Origin: an uncultured Mailhella sp.
GTDB taxonomy: Bacteria; Desulfobacterota; Desulfovibrionia; Desulfovibrionales; Desulfovibrionaceae
NCBI GenBank assembly: GCA_944324625.1
Contig: CALUWZ010000044.1
Location: 1-11,413, forward strand
Reading direction: 5' to 3'
DNA length: 11,413 nt
Numbering within the stretch: the stretch's first letter is position 1; each line of letters opens with the position of its first letter. The notes under the pieces were generated by a model. That model ran no database searches, was not told the origin of the DNA, and saw only the letters and a list, made by a program, of their open reading frames with translations. The position numbers were made by a program, and so were the translations under genes. Positions 1 to 6,121 of the stretch are shown here, piece by piece.

Positions 1-528
1 AAAAGAATCCGAAGCAGTATGAATCTCAGTTTGAGCGAAGTAGCCAAACTGACAAGTGTCAGCAAAACCATGCTGAACCAAATTGAACGCAAAGAATCCA
101 TTCCCACTCTTTCCGTTATTTGGAGAATCGCCAACGGCCTCAAAATCAAATTTGACGATTTGCTGATCAACATGAATATTAAAAAATGCAATACCGTCAA
201 TTACAGGGACATGATACCCATCTGCGACAAATCGCATTTGGCGGAAATCTACTGCATGGTTCCGTTTTCACCCATGAACGGGCAAAACTATGAATTCTTT
301 TACTGTATCTTTCATCCGACCTGCAATTATCTTTCGGACGGACATAAAAACAGCCTGAATGAAGTCATATTTGTTTATAAGGGCACAATAGAAATTAAAG
401 TCAATTGTGACACTTTCATCGTTGAGGAAGGATGTGCCCTGACAATTGACGCAACCATACCGCATAATTACATAAATAACACCTCTGAAGACACTGTTTT
501 GTGCTGCATTGTCAACTATGGCAAATAG
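1..528 (+). CDS. XRE-family regulator with C-terminal cupin domain (5' end outside window)
   Basis: DNA-binding transcription regulator with a small-molecule sensing domain. The reading frame is open to base 1. The residues before the first ATG at 19 (KRIRSS) continue the usual start of an XRE helix-turn-helix, so the true start lies just upstream and only a few residues are missing. The HTH spans about the first 60 residues: LSLSEVAKLTSVSKTMLNQIERKESIPTL is split here as LSLSEVAKLTSVSKT and IERKESIPTL, the classic recognition-helix pattern. The C-terminal part (about bases 300-525) is a cupin_2-type beta barrel with VIFVYKGTIEI, VEEGCALTID and a late PHNYIN. Regulators of this architecture usually sense an amino acid, polyamine or related metabolite and control adjacent catabolic genes. 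The same-strand genes downstream are an amino-acid lyase and a racemase-like protein, which are the natural targets. Family certain; ligand unknown. Confidence 0.9.
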   Translation, partial: KRIRSSMNLSLSEVAKLTSVSKTMLNQIERKESIPTLSVIWRIANGLKIKFDDLLINMNIKKCNTVNYRDMIPICDKSHLAEIYCMVPFSPMNGQNYEFFYCIFHPTCNYLSDGHKNSLNEVIFVYKGTIEIKVNCDTFIVEEGCALTIDATIPHNYINNTSEDTVLCCIVNYGK

Positions 529-661
529 CAGATGCATACATTCCTTTATAAAGTAAAAAAATCCGCTATAAAATACAAAATAAAAATAATCAATAATTAC
601 AGTGTATTAAATTTTAAAGCTGTACTGTTTCATTTTTTTTCACAAAAAATTTAAAATATTC

Positions 662-688
662 TTGACAGAATTTTTAATTCAAGATAGT
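662..688 (+). promoter_or_regulatory. Candidate sigma-70 promoter for the desulfidase-racemase pair
   Basis: A consensus -35 TTGACA lies at 662-667. A weak -10, GATAGT at 683-688 (4 of 6 matches), follows after a short 15-bp spacer. The surroundings are strongly AT-rich. Transcription would start near 695 and give a leader of about 90 nt that contains the palindrome at 723-738. TATAAC at 730-735, inside the palindrome, is an alternative -10 but has no good -35. The exact element is uncertain; that a promoter lies in this 257-bp gap is likely. Confidence 0.4.
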
Positions 689-722
689 TCTGAAATAAAG
701 AAAGATTTTTTGTGTCCTTTTC

Positions 723-760
723 GTCCGTTATAACGGACAAGAGTATTTTATAGCGTACAA
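723..760. promoter_or_regulatory. Candidate operator: 16-bp perfect palindrome plus repeated half-site
   Basis: GTCCGTTATAACGGAC (723-738) is a perfect 16-bp palindrome. Its right part, TTATAACGGACAA (728-740), recurs as TTATAGCGTACAA (748-760), with 11 of 13 bases identical and a start-to-start distance of 20 bp, about two helical turns. The array sits between the promoter candidate and the Shine-Dalgarno of the desulfidase gene, immediately downstream of an XRE-cupin regulator gene. That arrangement fits cooperative binding of a dimeric repressor. The repeats are seen directly; that the neighbouring regulator binds here is inference. Confidence 0.5.
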
Positions 761-785
761 CTTTTTACTTTTGAGGAGTAAGGAT

Positions 786-2108
786 ATGGAAAAAAATATT
801 TACGTTCAACTTTTGGAAAAAGAACTTATTCCCGCATGCGGATGTACTGAACCTATGGCTTTTGCTTTGGCGGCAGCCCTTGCAAGAAAACATGCCCCCG
901 GCGAAATCAAAGAAATCCACATCAAAGGCTCAGGCCTTATGATGACAGGTGTTCAGGCCGTATTAATCCCCAATTCTCACGGAAAACACGGCGGTTATCT
1001 CTCCGCTGCCATGGGTATTGTCGGCGGCAATGCAGATCTTGACATGGAAGTTCTTACCAAAATTACCGACAAAGATCTTGAAGAAGCAGAAGCACTTGTC
1101 AAACGTCTTCTTGATGCAGGCAAATTCACTCAGGAACTTGAACTCAATGTACCTTCCATTTACCTTTCCATCAACCTGATCACTGACCAGCACAATGCAA
1201 CTGTTGTCCTTCAAAACGAACATAACGGCATCTGCTTTATCGAAGCTGACGGAAAAGTTCTTCTGGATACCCGTGACATTAACCCCGTAACGGAAACTCT
1301 GAAGAAAAACAATGTTGACAATTCCATTCTCACCATTCCTAAAATTGTTGAATTTTGCGATACCGTTGACCTTGCAGAACTTGACCACATCAGATATGCG
1401 ATGAAGCTGACCCAAGACATCTGCCAAGACGGCATTGACAATCCGCTCGGCATGCAGTGCGGACGCACCTTGCTCCAGAATATGGAAAAAGGACTTGTTG
1501 CAAAAGACGAATACAACTACACCATTGCATGGACCATTGCCGGCCTTGACGCCCGCATGGGAGGAACAAGCTTCAGCGCAATGAGCAACACAGGCAGCGG
1601 CAACCAAGGCATTATCTGCTCCATGGCTCCGATGGCTGCCGGCAAATGGCGCAATGAACCTGAAGAAAAAATTATCCGTGCAGTTACCCTGTCCAACCTC
1701 ATGAACATTTACCTTGACTACCGTTCACACGAATATGCTCACCTCTCCCCTGAATGCTACTGCGGTGCCGTAGCACCTGCAGCCGCTGCCTGCGGCGTTG
1801 CATATCTTCGCGGCAACAAGGCTGATGCTATCAATAAAATAGTCCGCGCAAGGCTCGTAAACTACGTACGCATGATCTGCGACGCTGCAATACCAAGCTG
1901 TGCAATCAGAGCTTACACCGGACTTTTCGCAACCCTTCATGCAATGCTTCTTGCCGAACAGGGCATTTCCACCGGACCGACCGAAGGTATCGTACACGAA
2001 TCAGCCGATGTAACCATTGACAACATTTACCGCCTGCAGAAAGAAACCATGAACCATACTGACGAATTTGTATGGAAAATTAAGACAGAACAAAAAACCA
2101 TTTGCTAA
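786..2108 (+). CDS. L-cysteine desulfidase / UPF0597 family (L-serine dehydratase alpha-like) iron-sulfur lyase
   Basis: Predicted cytoplasmic [4Fe-4S] enzyme of 440 residues, of the family that contains CyuA/CdsB cysteine desulfidases. These convert L-cysteine to pyruvate, ammonia and sulfide; some relatives act on serine. The N-terminal signature ACGCTEP (Cys18, Cys20) is present. So are the C-terminal cysteines in ECYCGAVAP (Cys324, Cys326), Cys336, and the CX6C pair Cys365/Cys372 in ICDAAIPSCAIRA. These fit the family's cluster-binding pattern. A Gly-rich segment, MSNTGSGNQGI, lies mid-protein. Length is normal for the family (about 430-440). ATG at 786 is chosen over the in-frame TTG at 771 because GAGGAG at 773-778 is a strong Shine-Dalgarno 7 nt before it. 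It is probably the first gene of a two-gene unit with the racemase-like gene. Cysteine versus serine as substrate cannot be settled from sequence alone. Confidence 0.88.
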   Translation: MEKNIYVQLLEKELIPACGCTEPMAFALAAALARKHAPGEIKEIHIKGSGLMMTGVQAVLIPNSHGKHGGYLSAAMGIVGGNADLDMEVLTKITDKDLEEAEALVKRLLDAGKFTQELELNVPSIYLSINLITDQHNATVVLQNEHNGICFIEADGKVLLDTRDINPVTETLKKNNVDNSILTIPKIVEFCDTVDLAELDHIRYAMKLTQDICQDGIDNPLGMQCGRTLLQNMEKGLVAKDEYNYTIAWTIAGLDARMGGTSFSAMSNTGSGNQGIICSMAPMAAGKWRNEPEEKIIRAVTLSNLMNIYLDYRSHEYAHLSPECYCGAVAPAAAACGVAYLRGNKADAINKIVRARLVNYVRMICDAAIPSCAIRAYTGLFATLHAMLLAEQGISTGPTEGIVHESADVTIDNIYRLQKETMNHTDEFVWKIKTEQKTIC

Positions 2109-2127
2109 CCTCTTTTTACTAAAATCT

Positions 2128-2159
2128 TTCAAAAGGCATTCAAACGGATGCCTTTTGAA
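2128..2159 (+). terminator. Intercistronic hairpin between desulfidase and racemase-like genes
   Basis: TTCAAAAGGCAT (2128-2139) and ATGCCTTTTGAA (2148-2159) form a perfect 12-bp stem with an 8-nt loop. Its inner part, AAAA-GGCAT, loop, ATGCC-TTTT, resembles a small intrinsic terminator, but there is no long T tract. The stem ends 7 nt before the probable Shine-Dalgarno of the next gene. It could be a leaky terminator, an mRNA stability element or a translation-control stem that lowers racemase expression relative to the desulfidase. Confidence 0.5.
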
Positions 2160-2178
2160 GGACATGGGAGCAATGTCA

Positions 2179-2967
2179 ATGCAAAATCACAGACAGTATG
2201 GCTTTCTCAGCGAAAATAATGACAGTGACATTATTTTCCAAAAAGAAGGACAGGTATGTTCCGCCGGCGTATTGGGAATATTAAGCATTGAAGACATGTA
2301 TATTCCGATTCTCCCCGGCAATGTAATGAACGGTTTTACGTACAATTATCCCGTACAAATTCAATTTGTAAAAGGATTAAAAAGTGCTGACCTGTTCGCC
2401 GGAAAAGAAGAAGTGTATCCCAGAATTTTGGATGCAGTAAAAGAACTGCAGAAATACGGTGTCAGGGCAATTACCGGTGCCTGCGGTTTTTTTGGAAATT
2501 TTCAGTCCAAACTTGCAGCAGAAGTTGACATTCCGGTAGCTCTTTCAAGCCTCATTTCGCTTCCTTGGATTGCAGCCATGCTCAAACCAAATGAAAAAAT
2601 TGCTGTTCTTACGGCAAACGGAGCTTCCTGCACGGAAAAACTTTTAAAAAGCTGCATGGTTCCCGATGCTGTTATAGAACGTTTGATAATCAAAGGAATG
2701 GAATTTTACCCGCAGTTCGGCGAAACCATTATTCACAACAAAGGTGGTTTTGACAACGCAAAAGTAAAAGAAGAATTTATAAATCTTTCCTCATCTCTTG
2801 TAAAAGAGCATCATGACATTGGTGCGTTTTTACTTGAATGTACGGAAATGCCTCCATACGCTCACCTAGTTCAGGCTGTAACCCAGCGCCCTGTATATGA
2901 TTTTATTTCCATGCTAAACTGGGTTGCAAGCGGACTTTGCAGAAAGCCGTTTACAGGCTGGATGTAA
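2179..2967 (+). CDS. Aspartate/glutamate/hydantoin racemase family protein
   Basis: Predicted cofactor-independent two-cysteine racemase of 262 residues. The N-terminal part, LGILSIEDMYIPILPGN followed by a Tyr-Pro-Val segment, matches the subgroup that usually reads LDTxFPRPPGDIGNPxTxxFPV. Two catalytic-type cysteines are present: Cys102 in TGACGFFGNF and Cys221 in LLECTEMPPYA, both in canonical surroundings. The end, DFISMLNWVASGL, is also typical. ATG 2179 is preferred because GGGAG (2166-2170) lies 8 nt upstream; ATGs at 2164 and 2173 have poorly spaced ribosome sites. A longer in-frame start at 2068 would overlap the desulfidase gene and is unlikely. The gene follows the desulfidase by 70 bp and is closed by a terminator. 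Its substrate is unknown. The neighbour suggests interconversion of an amino acid that the desulfidase degrades, which is inference. Confidence 0.82.
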   Translation: MQNHRQYGFLSENNDSDIIFQKEGQVCSAGVLGILSIEDMYIPILPGNVMNGFTYNYPVQIQFVKGLKSADLFAGKEEVYPRILDAVKELQKYGVRAITGACGFFGNFQSKLAAEVDIPVALSSLISLPWIAAMLKPNEKIAVLTANGASCTEKLLKSCMVPDAVIERLIIKGMEFYPQFGETIIHNKGGFDNAKVKEEFINLSSSLVKEHHDIGAFLLECTEMPPYAHLVQAVTQRPVYDFISMLNWVASGLCRKPFTGWM

Positions 2968-2991
2968 CCCCTAAAACCATCTCCCTAATCC

Positions 2992-3019
2992 AAGAGTGCC
3001 GAAAGGCACTCTTTTTTTT
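2992..3019 (+). terminator. Intrinsic terminator after the racemase-like gene
   Basis: AAGAGTGCC (2992-3000), loop GAAA, GGCACTCTT (3005-3013), then a run of eight T from 3012 to 3019. The 9-bp stem with GAAA tetraloop and U tract is a textbook Rho-independent terminator. It starts 24 bp after the stop codon. Read on the minus strand it lacks a proper U tract, so it is unlikely to serve the convergent nuclease gene. Confidence 0.93.
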
Positions 3020-3097
3020 GCTTAAAAACTTTCCGCACAGAGCAGCTGCATAAACACTGTCCGCAAAATTTATTTGTTAAAACTGCTCCCCTCTATG

Positions 3098-3673
3098 CTA
3101 CTTTTTGCTGTGCTTAAAATCCCACGGAGAAAGCGGATGATCGTCCTGCCATAGGCCCTGACGTGTACGCATGGCTTCGTCTTCCACATTTTCCCAGCCG
3201 ACGCACAGCATAACGTCATCACAGAAACGGGGATAAACCCAAGCAAAACCGTTGCGTATCAAATCTTCCTGCAAAGCTATGCCGTTATCGTCAAACAGTA
3301 CGGCAACATAGCGGTTATACTTGTCTTTATAGCGTACATCCATGGTAAAAAGCCTGTCTTTGGCAGCATCTTCCAAAAAGACCCGCGCCGTATTGCAAAA
3401 TTTCTGGCCTTTTTCCGGTGCATCAATGCCGTACAGACGTACTTTCATTTTTTTGCCGCCCTGTCTGACCACGTCTACCGTGTCGCCGTCATACACTTTC
3501 ACTATCTGCACTTTATTGTTGAGCACAACAGACCGTTCTGCCTCAACAGGCATGAAAGTTTCAATATTTATCCCGCCTTCCTGTTCTTTTTCAGCAAAAA
3601 ACACGGCAGCACTGCAAAAAAGAGCAATAATTGCAAGCGTATACTTATTAAACATTTTTTTATTGATTTTCAT
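3098..3673 (-). CDS. Exported thermonuclease family protein (SNase-like)
   Basis: Staphylococcal-nuclease-fold phosphodiesterase of 191 residues, predicted to be exported or anchored by an N-terminal hydrophobic helix (basic MKINKKMFNK, then YTLAIIALFCSAAVFFA). The SNase domain covers about residues 53-176. VYDGDTVDV (Asp62, Asp64) and RLYGIDAPE (Arg79, Asp84, Glu87) give the calcium and catalytic residues. The second catalytic arginine is Arg121 in DKYNRYVAV. Cys151 and Cys157, followed by Trp160 and a late RQGLW, match the Cys-containing bacterial subgroup. The start at 3673 is chosen because GAGGA lies 5 nt before it on the minus strand. The ATG at 3709 has its GAGGA almost touching the codon and would add 12 residues before the signal. 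The gene converges on the racemase unit and diverges from the ABC operon. A nutritional role in DNA scavenging is possible but not shown. Confidence 0.88.
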   Translation of the reverse strand: MKINKKMFNKYTLAIIALFCSAAVFFAEKEQEGGINIETFMPVEAERSVVLNNKVQIVKVYDGDTVDVVRQGGKKMKVRLYGIDAPEKGQKFCNTARVFLEDAAKDRLFTMDVRYKDKYNRYVAVLFDDNGIALQEDLIRNGFAWVYPRFCDDVMLCVGWENVEDEAMRTRQGLWQDDHPLSPWDFKHSKK

Positions 3674-3726
3674 GGCCGTCCTCATAAATTTTTCACAGTG
3701 TACCGTCATTCCTCAAAATAAACAAG

Positions 3727-3755
3727 TTGCAATTGTTCACTATTTGTTATATATT
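3727..3755 (+). promoter_or_regulatory. Sigma-70-type promoter of the amino-acid ABC transporter operon
   Basis: -35 TTGCAA (3727-3732), a 17-bp spacer, and -10 TATATT (3750-3755) are close to consensus with ideal spacing. The predicted start is near 3762, giving a leader of about 70 nt before the binding-protein gene at 3831. It lies in the divergent gap between the minus-strand nuclease and the transporter. I see no equally good minus-strand promoter. Confidence 0.75.
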
Positions 3756-3763
3756 GTCAGCGA

Positions 3764-3787
3764 TTTGAAATTATTTACAATTTCAAA
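3764..3787 (+). promoter_or_regulatory. Inverted repeat at the predicted 5' end of the ABC operon transcript
   Basis: TTTGAAATT (3764-3772) and AATTTCAAA (3779-3787) are a perfect 9-bp inverted repeat around a 6-nt spacer. It begins within a few bases of the predicted transcription start. It may be an operator just downstream of the promoter or a 5' mRNA stem-loop. Its right arm overlaps AAAGGAG (3785-3791), a ribosome-site-like sequence, so folding could hide that site. Confidence 0.5.
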
Positions 3788-3830
3788 GGAGTATGGATGT
3801 TTTTTAACCCTTTAACCCAGAGGAGCTGGT

Positions 3831-4568
3831 ATGAAACGCTTTTCCGCTTTGGTAGTGGCCCTTTTGTTTGCTGCGCTGGCACCCTTTGCACAGGCTAAAA
3901 CCTATGTCAATGGCATTGATGCGAACTATCCTCCTTTTTCCTACATCGACGAAAAAGGAAATCCGACAGGCTTTGACATTGAATCCATGAACTGGATTGC
4001 AAAAAAAATGGGTTTTGAAGTTCAGCATACTCCTATCAACTGGGACGGTATTATCCCTGCCCTGCAAGCAAAAAAAATTGACATGATCTGCTCAGGCATG
4101 AGCATTTCCGAAGAACGCAGACAAGCCGTCAATTTCTCCGACCCCTATTATTCCATCAAAAAATACATTGCCGTAAGACAGGACTCCAACCTCACCGTTG
4201 ACGAAGTTTTCAAAGGCAAATACACCCTCGGCGTTCAGCGCGGAACCAATGAACACGACCTGCTTCAGTCCCGCATTGACAAAGAAAACCTTGACATCAC
4301 CCTCCGTCTTTACGATTCCCCTCCGATGAGCGTCGAAGACCTTTTGAACGGCCGCATTGACGCCATTGCCATTGACTCTGCCCCTGCTGAAGATGCAATC
4401 AAAAACGGCAAAGCCATTAAGATTGTAGGCGAATATGCAAAAGGCGATGATTTCGGCGTTGCAATCAACAAAGAAAACCAAGAACTTCTCAACACCATCA
4501 ACAAAGGTTATGAACTCCTGAAAAAAGATCCTTTCTGGCAGGAACTTCACGACAAATATCTGAAATAA
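3831..4568 (+). CDS. Periplasmic polar amino-acid-binding protein of an ABC transporter (SBP_bac_3 family)
   Basis: Solute receptor of 245 residues for the transporter encoded by the next three genes. The signal peptide is residues 1-22, with a basic start (MKR), a hydrophobic core and probable cleavage after AQA22. The mature protein shows the family's motifs: NGIDANYPPFSYID at the ligand pocket, GFDIESMNWIAKKMG, the WDGIIPALQAKKIDMI segment, and SISEERRQAVNFSDPYY with the arginine that normally binds the ligand alpha-carboxylate. The second lobe has DLLNGRIDAIAIDSAPAED. No lipobox cysteine is present, so it should be a soluble periplasmic protein. Start ATG 3831 has AGAGGAG 5 nt upstream and an in-frame stop shortly before. 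The particular amino acid (for example Asp/Glu, Gln or cystine) cannot be read from sequence. Confidence 0.92.
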   Translation: MKRFSALVVALLFAALAPFAQAKTYVNGIDANYPPFSYIDEKGNPTGFDIESMNWIAKKMGFEVQHTPINWDGIIPALQAKKIDMICSGMSISEERRQAVNFSDPYYSIKKYIAVRQDSNLTVDEVFKGKYTLGVQRGTNEHDLLQSRIDKENLDITLRLYDSPPMSVEDLLNGRIDAIAIDSAPAEDAIKNGKAIKIVGEYAKGDDFGVAINKENQELLNTINKGYELLKKDPFWQELHDKYLK

Positions 4569-4575
4569 GTTTTTT

Positions 4576-4621
4576 CGGGCGTACCTTTCGGGGTGCGCCC
4601 GCATCATGCACATTTTTTTTT
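4576..4621 (+). terminator. GC-rich hairpin after the binding-protein gene, probable partial terminator or mRNA stabiliser
   Basis: CGGGCGTACC (4576-4585) pairs with GGTGCGCCCG (4592-4601) over 10 bp with one G-U pair and a 6-nt loop. A run of nine T follows at 4613-4621, 11 nt beyond the stem, which is too far for an ideal terminator. A hairpin here is typical of ABC operons in which the receptor is made in excess of the membrane parts. The permease gene 50 bp further on is probably expressed by read-through or from 3' trimmed mRNA. Confidence 0.6.
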
Positions 4622-4670
4622 GAGCAAAAATCCTTTTTTGCCCATTTTATTTTAATATATTGGATATAAA

Positions 4671-5342
4671 GTGGAAACCCTCAAAACGATATACGTCAAC
4701 TTGCCCTATATTCTTGAAGGCACCTATGTGACAGTTCTTCTTGTTGTCGGAGCATTGGCCCTCGGCTTCTGCTTGGGCGTGCCTTTAGCCATTGCACAGG
4801 TTTACGGCAGCCCAATTATACGGCGCGCTGTCGGTTTATATGTATGGTTCTTTCGCGGCGTCCCCATTCTGCTTTTGCTTTTTTTATTTTATTTCGGCCT
4901 GTTCAATGTAATAGGCTTAAACCTCGACGCCCTCACGGCTTCCGGCCTTGTGCTCGGTCTGGCAAGTTCTGCCTACCAATCCCAAATCTTCCGCGGCTCC
5001 ATTCAGTCTCTGCCCCTCGGCCAGTTCAAAGCAGGCTGCGCTCTCGGCATGACGGACAGACAAATCATCAAAAATATTATTTTGCCGCAAGCTCTGCGCC
5101 TTTCCATTCCCGGCTGGTCCAATGAATTTTCCATTCTGCTCAAAGACTCTGCCCTGTGTTTTGCCGTAGGCGCATCCGAAATCATGGCCCGTGCCCATTT
5201 TGTGGCTTCCCGTACCTATGAATATCTGCCTCTTTATATTACTGCAGGCTTTTTATATTTTCTCATTACGCTGGCCGGAATCCGTATTCTGCGCCGCGTA
5301 GAGCGCAAATTTGCCATTCCGGGCTATACGCTTTCTGTGTAA
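4671..5342 (+). CDS. Polar amino-acid ABC transporter permease (first)
   Basis: Inner-membrane permease of 223 residues in the HisM/GlnP (MetI-like) family. Hydrophobic segments lie at about residues 17-42, 55-82, 88-105 and 185-207. The cytoplasmic EAA loop that docks on the ATPase is KAGCALGMTDRQIIKNIILP, residues 120-139, followed by QALRLSIPG. The start is GTG at 4671: the nearest upstream in-frame codons contain a stop at 4653-4655 and no ATG. Its ribosome site is weak (GGA at 4662-4664), which fits lower expression than the receptor. It is separated from the ATPase gene by 9 bp. Confidence 0.9.
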   Translation: METLKTIYVNLPYILEGTYVTVLLVVGALALGFCLGVPLAIAQVYGSPIIRRAVGLYVWFFRGVPILLLLFLFYFGLFNVIGLNLDALTASGLVLGLASSAYQSQIFRGSIQSLPLGQFKAGCALGMTDRQIIKNIILPQALRLSIPGWSNEFSILLKDSALCFAVGASEIMARAHFVASRTYEYLPLYITAGFLYFLITLAGIRILRRVERKFAIPGYTLSV

Positions 5343-5351
5343 GGAACAATT

Positions 5352-6107
5352 ATGACAACATTACTCAGTGTAAAAAATATCTCTGTCACCTTGGGAAACA
5401 GAAAAATCCTCGACAATGTTTCCTTAGACATGCACGCAGGAGATTTAAAAGTGCTTATCGGCCCTTCAGGCGCAGGCAAGAGCACGCTTCTGCAGTGCAT
5501 AAACCACCTCATCACTCCCGATGAAGGGGAAATCCATCTGGAAGGAAAAAAAATCAACACCCAAAGCAATGCCGAACTTTGCCACCTGCGCCAAAACGTA
5601 GGCATGATTTTCCAAGATTTCAACCTGTTCGACCATTTGACGGCACTTGACAATATTTGTCTTGCCCTTGTCAAAGTCCGCAAACTTTCCAAAGACGAAG
5701 CCCAAAAACGTGCAAGAAAGGAACTTGACAGAGTTGGGCTTTCCAACCGCGCAGGCCTTTATCCCGCACAGCTTTCAGGCGGTCAGAAACAGCGTGTGGC
5801 CATTGCCCGTGCACTTGCCATGCAGCCCAAAATCCTTTTGCTGGACGAGCCCACTTCAGCCCTCGACCCTGAACTTGTGGGCGAAGTCATGAATGTTATC
5901 CAAGACCTTGCAAAAGGCGGCATGCCTATGATTATGGCTACGCACCAAATGGATTTTGTGCGCTCCCTTGCCACGGAAGTTCTGTTCATGGAACACGGAA
6001 CAATCATCGAGCAGGATACCCCCAAAGTCCTGCTTGCCGACGGCGCAAAAACCCGCACCCTTGATTTTTGTTCCAAACTCAACAACCTTAAAGGCTGTGA
6101 ACTTTAA
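5352..6107 (+). CDS. Polar amino-acid ABC transporter ATP-binding protein (GlnQ/HisP-like)
   Basis: Cytoplasmic ATPase of 251 residues that powers the transporter. All nucleotide-binding motifs are intact: Walker A GPSGAGKST (37-45), Q-loop Gln88 in FQDFNLF, signature LSGGQ (141-145), Walker B ILLLDEP with Asp165 and Glu166, D-loop SALD, and the switch His198 in ATHQMDF. The length and the QDFNLF/ATHQMDF variants fit the polar amino-acid uptake group. AAGGAA at 5341-5346 overlaps the stop of the first permease gene and lies 5 nt before the ATG, so translation is probably coupled. It sits between the two permease genes and most likely serves both as a homodimer. Confidence 0.95.
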   Translation: MTTLLSVKNISVTLGNRKILDNVSLDMHAGDLKVLIGPSGAGKSTLLQCINHLITPDEGEIHLEGKKINTQSNAELCHLRQNVGMIFQDFNLFDHLTALDNICLALVKVRKLSKDEAQKRARKELDRVGLSNRAGLYPAQLSGGQKQRVAIARALAMQPKILLLDEPTSALDPELVGEVMNVIQDLAKGGMPMIMATHQMDFVRSLATEVLFMEHGTIIEQDTPKVLLADGAKTRTLDFCSKLNNLKGCEL

Positions 6108-6121
6108 TATCGGACATACGC

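Noticed and set aside
963..1607. Minus-strand 214-codon ORF antisense to the desulfidase gene
   Set aside because: It lies fully inside a strongly conserved coding gene, its protein has the odd Val/Phe/Cys-rich look of a reverse-frame shadow, and no ribosome site or promoter supports it.
2068..2178. Longer N-terminus for the racemase-like protein
   Set aside because: It would overlap the desulfidase coding end and run through the hairpin at 2128-2159. The added residues do not match the family, and GGGAG before ATG 2179 explains the start better.
3674..3709. Longer N-terminus of the nuclease starting at 3709
   Set aside because: The GAGGA before it is almost adjacent to the ATG, and the 12 extra residues would precede a normal signal peptide. 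The start at 3673 has properly spaced GAGGA.
4092..4613. Minus-strand 173-codon ORF antisense to the amino-acid-binding protein gene
   Set aside because: A shadow of the conserved receptor gene, with no domain and no start signals.
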